Part shown: positions 45,377-54,481 of the stretch, piece by piece
Position numbering within the stretch: the first letter of the stretch is position 1
Layout of the letters: every line of letters begins with the position of its first letter
Origin: Bifidobacterium aemilianum
Lineage (GTDB): Bacteria > Actinomycetota > Actinomycetes > Actinomycetales > Bifidobacteriaceae
Assembly (NCBI RefSeq): GCF_003315635.1
Contig: NZ_PDCG01000001.1
Coordinates: 372,001 to 436,000 of the forward strand
Length of the DNA: 64,000 nucleotides
Direction of reading: 5' to 3'
Notes under the pieces: generated by a model
The model's input: the letters and a program-made list of their open reading frames with translations, nothing else
Databases searched by the model: none
What the model was told of the DNA's origin: nothing
Position numbers and translations under genes: made by a program

Positions 45377-46270
45377 CTATGCGGTGGCCCTGTTCTGGGG
45401 TTCTTCACCGCCCTGTTCGCATTCGGCGATGAAGGAGGAGCAGATCACCATGACCTGGCTGACCAGGTTGAACCAGATCAGCACGCCGATGATGGCAGCG
45501 AAGGGTGCCAACAGGGGGTTGCGGGAGGCTCCGGTGAGCAGTCTGGTAGCCAGGAGCTGCATGAGGGAGACCGAAAGGGCACCCAGACCGGCACCCATCA
45601 GGGTGTATCTGCCGACCTTGACGTGGGCCACAATGCACAGAATCACCAAGAAGAGCAGGAAGTTCAGCAGCAATCCACTGCCCAGACCGGCCAGATCCAC
45701 CAGGAAGGAGCCCGCCAAGGAACTGCTGGAGATGTGGATCAACCCCAGGAACCAGCGGACCAAACCACCCGAAACCGCACCGGCGGCCGTGGACAGGACC
45801 AGGAGGATGGCGACAAGCAGAATCGCCAGGGTGTCATGGGCCTTGGCCTTGATGAGGGCGAGGTCATCACCGTCGCTGTCGAACATGGCGCCGACGGCCT
45901 TGCGGAGGGCATCCATCCAGCTGGTGATCGTCCACCAGAAGATGACCAGGGTGACCAAACCGGTCCAGGTCAAGGTTCCCGAAATCCTGTCCACCAGGGA
46001 TGGTTTGAGAAAATCCTGGGCCAATCCCGGAAGGAAATCACCAACCGCTGAGATCAGGTAATCACGAAAGGCCTTGTTCCCGGAGACGAAAACACCGAAG
46101 ATGCTGAAGATGGTCCACAGCAGGGCGAAGAAGGCAAACAGGAGACCATAGGCCAGCCCACTGGCCAGGAGCGGGCCCCGCCGGTTCTGGTAGCGTGCCA
46201 GGACTCGACCGGGCAGGGAATCAGTCCACAGCACCAGCAGCTGACCCAGCTTTTCCCGCAATCTACCCAT
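45377..46270 (-). CDS. YihY/BrkB family inner-membrane protein
   Basis: A polytopic protein of 297 residues from ATG 46268-46270 (MGRLREKLGQLLVLW). A longer frame (36 extra residues) overlaps the ileS terminator and is rejected. Six hydrophobic segments are seen. Family-like blocks are RGPLLASGLAYGLLFAFFALLWTIFSIFG, VTLVIFWWTITSWMDALRKAVGAMF, and PLLAPFAAIIGVLIWFNLVSQVMVICSSFIAECE at the end. The family was once called ribonuclease BN in error. Its true function is unknown. Confidence 0.9.
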   Translation of the reverse strand: MGRLREKLGQLLVLWTDSLPGRVLARYQNRRGPLLASGLAYGLLFAFFALLWTIFSIFGVFVSGNKAFRDYLISAVGDFLPGLAQDFLKPSLVDRISGTLTWTGLVTLVIFWWTITSWMDALRKAVGAMFDSDGDDLALIKAKAHDTLAILLVAILLVLSTAAGAVSGGLVRWFLGLIHISSSSLAGSFLVDLAGLGSGLLLNFLLFLVILCIVAHVKVGRYTLMGAGLGALSVSLMQLLATRLLTGASRNPLLAPFAAIIGVLIWFNLVSQVMVICSSFIAECEQGGEEPQNRATA

Positions 46271-46340
46271 ACCAGCACTATAGGGCACGGGAGCGAGGAA
46301 GTCCGGCGGGTAGGAGCGTGCGATGCAACCAAGAAGCACA

Positions 46341-46380
46341 CAGTGGCCGGACCGGTTTATCGGAACCGGTCCGGCCACTG
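46341..46380 (-). terminator. Strong hairpin after ileS
   Basis: Perfect 17-bp stem (CAGTGGCCGGACCGGTT, 46341-46357; complement 46364-46380) with a six-base loop, 18 bases after the ileS stop. No T-run follows, which is usual for actinobacterial terminators. Confidence 0.8.
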
Positions 46381-46397
46381 AGATGTGCAGCTATGCG

Positions 46398-49300
46398 CTA
46401 GGCCTTGGCGACCATGGCCGTCAACTCCTGGGCTGCGTCATCAGCCTTGACCTCCAGGCTGGTGGCCAGGGTCTCGGAGGAGATCAGGTCGCGGAAGAGC
46501 TCGACCTTGGAAGCCTCCGCTGCGGGCACGGTCAGGACCAGGCTGATCCGGTCGGAGATGTCCAGGTCGGCCTCCTTACGGGCGTCCTGGACGGCGCGGA
46601 TGGCATCGCGGGCGTAACCCTCGGCCAGGAGCTGGTCGTCCAGCCTGGTGTCGAGGATCACGAAGCCGCCAGTGACCAGGGCGGCGGAGACCGCATTGGA
46701 GGAATCAGCCTCGTCGGCCTCCTCAACCCGGTTGTCCAGCTCGTACTCCCCCGGCTCCAAGGCCAGGTCGCCGTTGGGGGTCTGCACGACCGGCTGGCCA
46801 CTGTCCGCATCCATGTGCCAGGCCCCAGTCTTGGAGGCCTTGATGGCGAACTGGACCTGCTTGCCCAGGCGAGGACCTGCGGCGCGGGCGTTGACCTTGA
46901 GCTCGTTGATGATCTTGAGCCCGTGCTTGGCGGCCTCGGACAGGGTGGAGAACTCGATGGCCTTGACATTGAGCTCGGTCTTCAGGATACCCTCATAATC
47001 ACAGACGGCCTGGGGGTCATCGACCAGGACGGTGAGCTTGGAGAGGGGCTGACGAACGCGAACCTGCTCGGACTTACGCAGAGACAGGGTGGCGGAGACG
47101 ACCTCACGCACCTTCTCCATGGCCGCCACCAGGGCCGGATCGTCGGCCAGGGCCTCCCCCAGCTCGGTGGCCTTGCCGCTCTTGGGGTCAGTCAGGAAGG
47201 GCCAGTACTCCAGGTGGACCGATTCGCCGCCGGTCAGCCCCCGCCAGACAGCCTCGGCCTCCATGGGGGCCAGGGGTGCCAGCACCCGCGTGAAGACCTC
47301 CAGGACCGTATATAGCGTGTTGAAGGCCTGCTCGTCCTCCTTCCAGAAACGGTCTCGGGTGTTGCGGATGTACCAGTTGGTCAAGAGGTCGATGAAGTCC
47401 TGGGCCTGGGCGCAGGCGTCCGCAATGGCGAAGTCATCCAGGGACTGCTCCATCCCTGCAACCAGCCGCCGGGTACGGGCCAGCAGGTAGCGGTCCATGG
47501 CTGGCAGTCCCACGACTTCCTCAGACCTGACGCAGCGGGCCTGATAACCCTGCCCGCCTTTGGCCGCATTGGCGTAGAGGGTGAAGAAGTAGTAGGAGGA
47601 CCAGACCGGCAGCAAGACCTGGCGCACCGTGTCGCGGATGCCATTGGCGGTGACGATCAGGTTGCCGCCACGCAGGATGGGCGAGCTCATGAGGAACCAG
47701 CGCATGGCGTCCGAACCGTAGTCGTTGAAGACCCCGTTGACATCCGGATAGTTGCGTAGGTGCTTGCTCATCTTCTGGCCGTCGTCGCCGAGCACGATGC
47801 CGTGGCAGATGACATTCTTGAAGGCGGGCTTGTCAAACAGGGCCGTGGCCATGACGTGCAAGACATAGAACCAACCGCGGGTCTGGCCGATGTACTCGAC
47901 CACATAGTCGGCCGGGAAGTGCTGTTCGAAGTACTCCTTGTTCTCGAAGGGGTAGTGGAACTGGGCAAAGGGCATGGAGCCAGACTCGAACCAGCAGTCC
48001 ATCACATCGGAGATCCGGCGCATGGTCGACTTGCCCGTGGGGTCGTCCGGGTTGGGGCGGGTCAGCCGGTCGATGTAGGGCCGGTGCATGTTGACCTCGC
48101 CCTTGTCGTCACGCGGGTAGTCGCCGAAGTCCTCCTTGAGCTGTTCCAGGGACCCGTAGACGTCCACGCGGGGGTGGGAAGGGTCATCCGAGACCCATAC
48201 GGGAATGGGTGAGCCCCAGAAGCGGTTGCGGGAGATGGACCAGTCGCGGGCATTGGCAAGCCACTTGCCGAACTGGCCGTCCTTGACGTTGTCGGGAATC
48301 CAGTTGATCTCCTGATTGTGTGCCAGGAGCCGGTCCTTGATCTTGGTGACGGAGACGAACCAGGAGGAGACGGGCTTGTAGATCAGCGGGGTGCCGCAGC
48401 GCCAGCAGTGGGGGTAGGAGTGAACGTAGGACTTCTCCTGGAAGAGGAGGGCCCGGCGCTCCTCGGGGACCTGGGCCAGGGGGCCGTCGCCGGCGCGAAG
48501 GTTACGAAGGATGGGCAGGTTGGCATCGAAGACGTAGGAGCCCTCATAGTCGGGGCAGGCGGCGGTGAAGCGGCAGCCCTCGTCGAGGACGTCAGTGGAC
48601 TTGATGCCCCTGGCGTTGAGGGTGTTCATATCGTCCTCGCCGTAGGGGGCCTGGTGGACCAGGCCGGTACCCTCGGCGGTGTCGACATAGTCTGCGGTGA
48701 AGATCTGGTAGGCCTCAGGCCCGGGCACGCCGCCATCGGCCATGGCCTGGTCACCAGTGAAGTAGGGGAAGACCGGCCAGTAGCGCCAGCCGACCATGTC
48801 GGAGCCCTTGAGTTCACGGACCATCTCGTAGTCCTCACCCAGCTCCTTCTCGTAGTGGCCCAGCAGGGCCTTGCCCAGGTAGAACTTCTTGCCGGCGAAC
48901 TTGCCCTGGCTGGGGCGGACCTCCACATAGTCAATGTCCGCGCCGACCACGATGGCGAAGTTGGTGGGAACGGTCCAGGGAGTAGTGGTCCAGAAGACGG
49001 CATAGGCATCGTCCTCGTCGCGTAGCTTGACGGCCACGGAGACTGTGGTGTCCTGGCGGTCCTGGTAGACGTCGGCGTCCATACGCAGCTCGTGGGCGGA
49101 CAGGGGGGTGCGATCCTTGGGGCAGTATGGCAGGACCCGGTAGCCCTGGTAGGCCAGGTCCTTGTCGTAGAGCTGCTTGAAGGCCCACATGACCGACTCC
49201 ATGTAGGGGATGTCAAGGGTCTTGTAGCCATGGTCGAAGTCGACCCAGCGGCCCTGGCGGTGGACGTAGTCATTCCATTCCTGGGTGTACTTGAGGACCG

Positions 49301-49730
49301 AGGCCCGGCAGGCATCGTTGAACTTGGCGATACCCATCTCCTCGATCTGGTCAACCGATTCGATGCCCAGCTCCTTCTGGGCCTCCAGCTCGGCGGGCAG
49401 GCCGTGGGTGTCCCAGCCGAAGACCCGCTTGACCTTGCGGCCCTTCATTGTCTGGTAGCGGGGGATCACGTCCTTGGCATAGCCGGTCAGGAGGTGGCCA
49501 TAGTGGGGCAGGCCGTTGGCGAAGGGCGGGCCGTCGAAGAAGACGAACTCGTTGCTGCTGTTGTCGCCGGAGGGCCGCTGGTCCACGGACTTGTTGAAGG
49601 TGTCATCAGCATCCCAATAGCCCAGAACCGCTTCCTCCTGCTGGGGGAAGCTGGGATTGGGGGCTACCAGCCCCTTGCCTTCGCCGGTGCTGGCCTTCGG
49701 GTAGACGTGTGCTTGGGTGGATTCACTCAC
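46398..49730 (-). CDS. ileS: Isoleucyl-tRNA synthetase, type 2
   Basis: Class I synthetase of 1110 residues charging tRNA-Ile. The HIGH signature is HYGH (76-79) in ANGLPHYGHLLTGYAKDV, and KMSKS is KMSKH (653-657). HYGH together with the long anticodon-binding C-terminal half places it with the eukaryote-like IleS2 group, which is naturally insensitive to mupirocin. This agrees with the known mupirocin resistance of bifidobacteria. An editing (CP1) domain is present (WTTTPWTVPTNFAIVVGAD). The start is GTG 49728-49730, seven bases after AGGAGAG. That Shine-Dalgarno is part of the T-box switch upstream. Confidence 0.97.
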   Translation of the reverse strand: MSESTQAHVYPKASTGEGKGLVAPNPSFPQQEEAVLGYWDADDTFNKSVDQRPSGDNSSNEFVFFDGPPFANGLPHYGHLLTGYAKDVIPRYQTMKGRKVKRVFGWDTHGLPAELEAQKELGIESVDQIEEMGIAKFNDACRASVLKYTQEWNDYVHRQGRWVDFDHGYKTLDIPYMESVMWAFKQLYDKDLAYQGYRVLPYCPKDRTPLSAHELRMDADVYQDRQDTTVSVAVKLRDEDDAYAVFWTTTPWTVPTNFAIVVGADIDYVEVRPSQGKFAGKKFYLGKALLGHYEKELGEDYEMVRELKGSDMVGWRYWPVFPYFTGDQAMADGGVPGPEAYQIFTADYVDTAEGTGLVHQAPYGEDDMNTLNARGIKSTDVLDEGCRFTAACPDYEGSYVFDANLPILRNLRAGDGPLAQVPEERRALLFQEKSYVHSYPHCWRCGTPLIYKPVSSWFVSVTKIKDRLLAHNQEINWIPDNVKDGQFGKWLANARDWSISRNRFWGSPIPVWVSDDPSHPRVDVYGSLEQLKEDFGDYPRDDKGEVNMHRPYIDRLTRPNPDDPTGKSTMRRISDVMDCWFESGSMPFAQFHYPFENKEYFEQHFPADYVVEYIGQTRGWFYVLHVMATALFDKPAFKNVICHGIVLGDDGQKMSKHLRNYPDVNGVFNDYGSDAMRWFLMSSPILRGGNLIVTANGIRDTVRQVLLPVWSSYYFFTLYANAAKGGQGYQARCVRSEEVVGLPAMDRYLLARTRRLVAGMEQSLDDFAIADACAQAQDFIDLLTNWYIRNTRDRFWKEDEQAFNTLYTVLEVFTRVLAPLAPMEAEAVWRGLTGGESVHLEYWPFLTDPKSGKATELGEALADDPALVAAMEKVREVVSATLSLRKSEQVRVRQPLSKLTVLVDDPQAVCDYEGILKTELNVKAIEFSTLSEAAKHGLKIINELKVNARAAGPRLGKQVQFAIKASKTGAWHMDADSGQPVVQTPNGDLALEPGEYELDNRVEEADEADSSNAVSAALVTGGFVILDTRLDDQLLAEGYARDAIRAVQDARKEADLDISDRISLVLTVPAAEASKVELFRDLISSETLATSLEVKADDAAQELTAMVAKA

Positions 49731-49738
49731 CGTTGCTC

Positions 49739-50020
49739 TCCTCGCTCTGAGTCCGTCAGTATCAGACGGTCATCTGACACTACTACTGGCGAGGACGATG
49801 GCCGGGCCTGTGAGCCTGCCGCCACCGCGGTACCACCTCTTTTGCCGCATGTTCCCTGACCGCACAGCAACTGGCTAGCCAACCGCTGCACTCAGGCCAC
49901 GCGACCTCTCAAGTCGGGCTGTCTCGGGCCCACCCGTCGGTTCTAGTAAGCCACCGCGGCATCTGCCGCCGTAACCGTTCTTCCGAAAGCTCCCCGCTGA
50001 TAACGGATCATCGCCCAACT
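49739..50020 (-). promoter_or_regulatory. Translational T-box leader of ileS
   Basis: The ileS leader contains the T-box sequence AGGTGGTACCGCGG (49825-49838, minus strand), whose TGGT can pair with the ACCA end of uncharged tRNA-Ile. Candidate Ile specifier codons ATC lie at 49999-50001 (in CCGTT-ATC-AGCGGGGAG) and 50006-50008. The region CCGTT...AACGG closes a short Stem I, as in the ultrashort ileS T-boxes of actinobacteria. GCGAGGA of the ileS Shine-Dalgarno (49739-49745) can pair with TCCTCGC (49789-49795), sequestering the ribosome site. No terminator is present, so control is at translation initiation. Confidence 0.88.
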
Positions 50021-50090
50021 GCCCCACATACTAACACGCCAACAAGCCAAGCCCCTGCCCTGGTCCATCAACACAACCCCACATACGCAC

Positions 50091-50141
50091 ACTGCGGAAT
50101 ATCGGACAGTTTCAAGCGACTTGTGTCCGATATTCCGCAGT
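50091..50141. repeat. Perfect 18-bp inverted repeat between T-box and ABC operon
   Basis: ACTGCGGAATATCGGACA (50091-50108) and its exact complement (50124-50141) flank a 15-nt loop. It lies 48 bases after the stop of the ABC exporter operon, so a terminator is the simplest reading, though there is no T-run and the arms are AT-rich in the middle for this genome. An operator is an alternative. Confidence 0.7.
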
Positions 50142-50188
50142 TGGCGATCAGGCCCGGCATGGGTGGGTCGTGGACTGACCGTCGGCGG

Positions 50189-52201
50189 CTACTCCAGTTC
50201 CAGCTTGCCGGTGTAGAGCTGGTAGTACTCGCCGCCTTGGGCGATGAGCTCCTCATGGTTGCCGCGTTCGATGATGCGGCCATGGTCCAGGACCATGATG
50301 ACGTCCGAGTTGCGTACGGTGGAGAGGCGGTGGGCTATAACGAAGGTGGTGCGGCCCTTCATCAAGGCGTCCATACCCTTTTGGACGACCTCCTCGGTGC
50401 GGGTGTCGATCGACGACGTGGCCTCGTCCAGAATCATGGCGGGCGGGTCGGCAACAGCGGCACGGGCGATGGAGATCAGCTGGCGTTGACCCTGTGACAG
50501 ACCGGAGCCGTCACCCTCCAGCACGGTCTGGTAGCCCTTGGGAAGCATGCGGATGAAGGAGTCGGCGTTGGTCAGCTTGGCTGCCTCGATGCACTCCTCG
50601 TCGCTGGCGTCCAGGCGGCCGTATCGGATGTTGTCGATTACAGTGCCAGTAAAGAGATTCACGTCCTGTAGGACGATGCCCAGGGAGCGGCGAAGGTCGG
50701 GCTTCCTGATGTTCTTCACGTCAATGCCGTCGTAGAGAATCTGGCCTTCCTGAATGTCGTAGAAGCGGTTGATCAGGTTGGTGATGGTCGTCTTGCCTGC
50801 GCCTGTGGCGCCGACCAGGGCCATCTTCTGACCGGGCTTGGCGAACCAGGTGATGTCGTGGAGGACGGGCTTATCCGGGTTATAGCCGAAGGTCACGTCG
50901 GTGAAACGCACATCGCCCTTGAGTAGGGTGTAGCGCCCATCCGGCGAGGTCACCGCCACTTCCTTGGCCTTGCGGGCCACCTCGCGGGCATCGCCCTGAA
51001 GTTTCTCGGCTGCCAGGAGGGAACGGGTGCCATCATCGTCGGCGGCCCGCTTCCAGGCCCAGTGGCCGGTCTCCCGGTCGCACTCGGTCATGGTGCGGCC
51101 GTCGGGGCCGATTTCAACGGAAACCAGCTCGACGGAACCACCGTCGGTCTCCACGGGTTCGTCCATGAGGGCGAAGATCCGGGAGGCGCCGGCCAGGGCC
51201 ATCATCACCATGTTGAACTGCATGGAGACCTGGCCGATGGGGTTGATGAAGGAGCGCGAGAGGGTCAGCAGGGAGATGAGGGTGCCCAGGGTCAGGGTGC
51301 CCGCACCGCCCAGGCCGAAGTTGCCCCAGCCTGCGATGCCGGCCAGACCACCGAAGATGGCCAGGAGCACATAGAGCAGGTAGCCCATGTTGCCCACGAC
51401 CGGCATGGTGATGTTGCCGTAGGTGTTGGCCTCGGCCGAAGCCTCGAAGAGAGCCTCGTTCTTGTGAGCGAAGGTCGCTGCGGCAGCATCCTCATGGTTG
51501 AAGACCTTGATAACCTTCTGGCCGCCCACAGCCTCCTCCACAAAGGCGTTGACCCCGCCGAGCTCCTGCTGCTGCTTGACGAAGAAGCGGCCGGACCGGC
51601 TGACGATCTTACGCACCACGAAGAGCAGGAGGGCGGTGAAGGCCAGGGTGAAGAGGGAGAAGGGCACCGAGAGCCAGAGCATGGAGATCAGGGCGGCCAA
51701 GGCGGCGATGATTGAGGAGAACATCTGCGGGAAGGACTGGGAGATGGCCTGGCGCAAGGTGTCGGTGTCGTTGGTGTAGCGGCTCATGGTGTCGCCATGC
51801 TCGTGGGTGTCGAAGTACTTGATGGGCAGGAGCTGCTGGTGGGCGAACATCTGGTCTCGGATGTCCTTGAGGGTCCCCTGCTCCACACCGACAACCAGCC
51901 AGGACCAGAGCCAGGCCGCCAGGGTACCGACCAAGTAGAGGCAACCCATCAGGACCAGCATCTGGACCAGCGGACCCCACTTGGGGTTTGCCTCCCCGAC
52001 CAGGGGCAGGATGTAATGGTCAATCAGGGTCTGCAGGAAGAGGGCCGAGGAGGCCTGGGCCGCGGCCGAAAGGACGATGCATAGCACGATGATGGCAACA
52101 CGCCACTTGTAGTGGAGAATGTAGCCGAACAGTCGCTTGGTGGTGCCCGGCGTTGCCTTGCTCATGGCTGGCCGCTCCTGCTTGGATGTCTGAGCACTCA
52201 T
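50189..52201 (-). CDS. ABC exporter half-transporter with canonical ATPase site
   Basis: A 670-residue TMD-NBD protein, second gene of a pair. Six membrane helices (about 25-310) precede the NBD: Walker A VGATGAGKTTI, signature LSQGQRQL, Walker B MILDEATSSID with the catalytic glutamate. An insert of about 80 residues (VETDGGSVELVSVEIGPDG... to SPDGRYTLLKGDV) separates the TMD and NBD. The start ATG overlaps the stop of the partner gene as ATGA. The two most likely form a heterodimeric multidrug- or lipid-type exporter (LmrCD, TM287/288 class). The substrate is unknown. Confidence 0.93.
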   Translation of the reverse strand: MSAQTSKQERPAMSKATPGTTKRLFGYILHYKWRVAIIVLCIVLSAAAQASSALFLQTLIDHYILPLVGEANPKWGPLVQMLVLMGCLYLVGTLAAWLWSWLVVGVEQGTLKDIRDQMFAHQQLLPIKYFDTHEHGDTMSRYTNDTDTLRQAISQSFPQMFSSIIAALAALISMLWLSVPFSLFTLAFTALLLFVVRKIVSRSGRFFVKQQQELGGVNAFVEEAVGGQKVIKVFNHEDAAAATFAHKNEALFEASAEANTYGNITMPVVGNMGYLLYVLLAIFGGLAGIAGWGNFGLGGAGTLTLGTLISLLTLSRSFINPIGQVSMQFNMVMMALAGASRIFALMDEPVETDGGSVELVSVEIGPDGRTMTECDRETGHWAWKRAADDDGTRSLLAAEKLQGDAREVARKAKEVAVTSPDGRYTLLKGDVRFTDVTFGYNPDKPVLHDITWFAKPGQKMALVGATGAGKTTITNLINRFYDIQEGQILYDGIDVKNIRKPDLRRSLGIVLQDVNLFTGTVIDNIRYGRLDASDEECIEAAKLTNADSFIRMLPKGYQTVLEGDGSGLSQGQRQLISIARAAVADPPAMILDEATSSIDTRTEEVVQKGMDALMKGRTTFVIAHRLSTVRNSDVIMVLDHGRIIERGNHEELIAQGGEYYQLYTGKLELE

Positions 52202-54027
52202 TGAAGATCATCTCCTTGGGCCTGCTTGTTGGTTTGGGATTCGTATATGGACCGGTATTCGTCGGAGCTCTTGAGCAACAGCTCGTGGGTGCCGGTGTCG
52301 AGTATTCGCCCCTCGTCCATGACGATGATCATGTCGGAGTCCTGGACCGAAGCCACCCGCTGGGCGATGATGATCTTGGTCGTATCGGGAATCTCACTGG
52401 AGAAGGCCTGGCGGATCAGCTGGTCGGTCTTGGTGTCTACGGCCGAAGTGGAATCGTCCAGGATCAGGATCCGTGGTTTCTTCAGGAGGGCACGGGCTAT
52501 GCAGAGCCGCTGACGCTGGCCACCGGAGACGTTGGAGCCTCCCTGCTCGATGTAGGTGTCGTACTTCTTGGGGAACTCCTGGATGAAGCTATCGGCCTGG
52601 GCCAATATGCAGGCATGGCGCAGCTCATCGTCCGTGGCATTGGGATTGCCCCAACGTAGGTTCTCGGCGATGGTGCCGGAGAAGAGGATGTTCTTCTGCA
52701 GGACCATGGCCACCTGGTCGCGCAGAACCTCCAGGTCATACTCGCGAACATCCTTACCACCGACCTTCAGGGAGCCGGAGGTGACGTCGTAAAGGCGGGG
52801 AATGAGCTGGACCAGGCTGGACTTGGCCGAACCGGTGCCGCCCACGATGCCGATGGTCTGACCGGAGGCGATCTTCAGGTCGATGTCGTCCAGGACCGGT
52901 TTCTCCGACTGGTCGGAATAGCGGAAGTAGACATGGTCGAAGTCGATGGACCCGTCAGTGACCTGCATGACCGGGTTGGCCGGATCCTGGACGGTGCTCT
53001 CCTCCTGGAGCACCTGGCAGATACGTTCAGCCGAGGCCTGGGAGATGATGACCATGACCACGATCATGGCCACCATGTTCATGGCCATGAGGATCTGCAG
53101 GGCGTAGGTCACCAGGGCCGTCAGGTCACCGGTGGTCAGGCCCAGGGCGGCGTTGTTGCCGGAAGCCACGATCTGCTTGGCGCCCAGCCAGGCAATAAGG
53201 ATCAGTGAGGCATAGATGCAGAAGTTCAAGAGGGGAACGGTGAAGCTCATGATCTTCTCGGCCCTGCAGAAGTAGTTGTAGATGGCCGTGGAGATGCGGC
53301 CAAACTTCTGGTTCTCATGGTCCTCACGGTTGTAGGACTTGACCACGCGAATGCCCTGCAGGTTCTCCTCCACCACGCTGTTGAGCCGGTCGTAGGTATG
53401 GAAGACCCGCTCGAATATCGGGTGGACGTAAACGAAAAGGCCGATCAGACCGACACCCAGGATGGGGATGGCGGCCAGGAAGACCAGGGAGATGGAGTGG
53501 CTGATGCGGAAGGAGAAGAGCCATGCCACAATCACCATGATGGGGGCACGCACGCCCACGCGAATGATCATCTGGTAGGCGTTCTGCAGGTTGGTCACAT
53601 CAGTGGTGAGCCTGGTGATGATGGAACCCGTCGAGAAGCGGTCGATGTTGGTGAAGGAGAAGCGCTGGACCTGGTCGAAGAGGTCATGGCGGAGGTTCTT
53701 GGCGAAACCTGAGGAGGCAATGGCCGCATACTTACCGGACATCAGACCGCAAAAGAGCGACACCGTCGAGCAGCAGAGCAGAATCAGACCGAACTTGACG
53801 ATGGCTGGCATGGATTGCCCGGAGACTCCCTGATCAATAAGTAGGGCCATGATGGTCGGAATAACTATCTCCAGGACACTCTCAACGAAAACGAACCCGG
53901 GCGCGAGCCAACTGGCCTTGGTGTATTCGCGCAAGCTCTTCAACAACGTGCGCACCACATGTGTGGGCTTGACCTCGGCTTCCTCCCGCTCACGTATGGC
54001 GACTTCAGTCGCGTTGGATTCGCTCAC
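52198..54027 (-). CDS. ABC exporter half-transporter with degenerate ATPase site
   Basis: A 609-residue TMD-NBD protein, first gene of the pair. The NBD has Walker A VGGTGSAKSSL (the usual G before K is A) and signature VSGGQRQRL. Walker B is ILILDDSTSAVD, where the catalytic glutamate is replaced by aspartate. This is the degenerate-site pattern of heterodimeric exporters, so ATP hydrolysis is expected mainly at the other composite site. The start is GTG 54025-54027 after GAGGAGGGA. It is coupled to the downstream half by a 4-nt overlap. Confidence 0.93.
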   Translation of the reverse strand: MSESNATEVAIREREEAEVKPTHVVRTLLKSLREYTKASWLAPGFVFVESVLEIVIPTIMALLIDQGVSGQSMPAIVKFGLILLCCSTVSLFCGLMSGKYAAIASSGFAKNLRHDLFDQVQRFSFTNIDRFSTGSIITRLTTDVTNLQNAYQMIIRVGVRAPIMVIVAWLFSFRISHSISLVFLAAIPILGVGLIGLFVYVHPIFERVFHTYDRLNSVVEENLQGIRVVKSYNREDHENQKFGRISTAIYNYFCRAEKIMSFTVPLLNFCIYASLILIAWLGAKQIVASGNNAALGLTTGDLTALVTYALQILMAMNMVAMIVVMVIISQASAERICQVLQEESTVQDPANPVMQVTDGSIDFDHVYFRYSDQSEKPVLDDIDLKIASGQTIGIVGGTGSAKSSLVQLIPRLYDVTSGSLKVGGKDVREYDLEVLRDQVAMVLQKNILFSGTIAENLRWGNPNATDDELRHACILAQADSFIQEFPKKYDTYIEQGGSNVSGGQRQRLCIARALLKKPRILILDDSTSAVDTKTDQLIRQAFSSEIPDTTKIIIAQRVASVQDSDMIIVMDEGRILDTGTHELLLKSSDEYRSIYESQTNKQAQGDDLQ

Positions 54028-54086
54028 TGCGTCCCTCCTCTTTGCTCATGGTGTGCTACACCCTATGCTGATGGTTCGATGATGGA

Positions 54087-54350
54087 TCACCCGGCTGCCT
54101 CAATCCCGTCCAGCCAAGGCCCGCAAGGGTTCACCGGTCTAAAATATAACCCGACTGGCTGTACCCATATGTTCGGGAAAAGCTTCCCTATCCATCCTCT
54201 GACATTCTTCACCTGGTCCTTGACCAGCATGGCTGGAGCAAGGAAACCTGTGGTCGTGCGGATGGGCCGACGAATTCGGCTGATGGGCCAAAGAGCCTGG
54301 CAGACCGCCAAAGGTCCTTTGACATGATACTCTCGACACACCTCTGCCAT
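54087..54350 (-). CDS. Possible small ORF in a 454-nt spacer
   Basis: ATG 54348-54350, seven bases after AGAGG, opens an 87-codon frame (MAEVCREYHVKGPLAVCQAL...). It has no recognised domain, no clear hydrophobic segment, and third-position G+C near that of noncoding DNA, so it may be chance. It is 59 nt upstream of the ABC exporter pair in the same direction. The rest of 54028-54481 shows nothing else I can name. Confidence 0.25.
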   Translation of the reverse strand: MAEVCREYHVKGPLAVCQALWPISRIRRPIRTTTGFLAPAMLVKDQVKNVRGWIGKLFPNIWVQPVGLYFRPVNPCGPWLDGIEAAG

Positions 54351-54481
54351 AGTGATTCCTCTAAGCGCAAGACCCCGACAGACACAGCCCACTGATGGCA
54401 TAGGGTTCCGCCGTAGCCCTTGTCTCCCAGCTTCAGGCCGAATAGTCGAGGAGGTTCAGCCCATGTCGGCCTGGTCTCAAC

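Noticed and set aside
45377..46378. Ribonuclease BN annotation for the YihY-type protein
   Set aside because: The name is a historical misassignment. The protein is polytopic membrane with no nuclease motifs.
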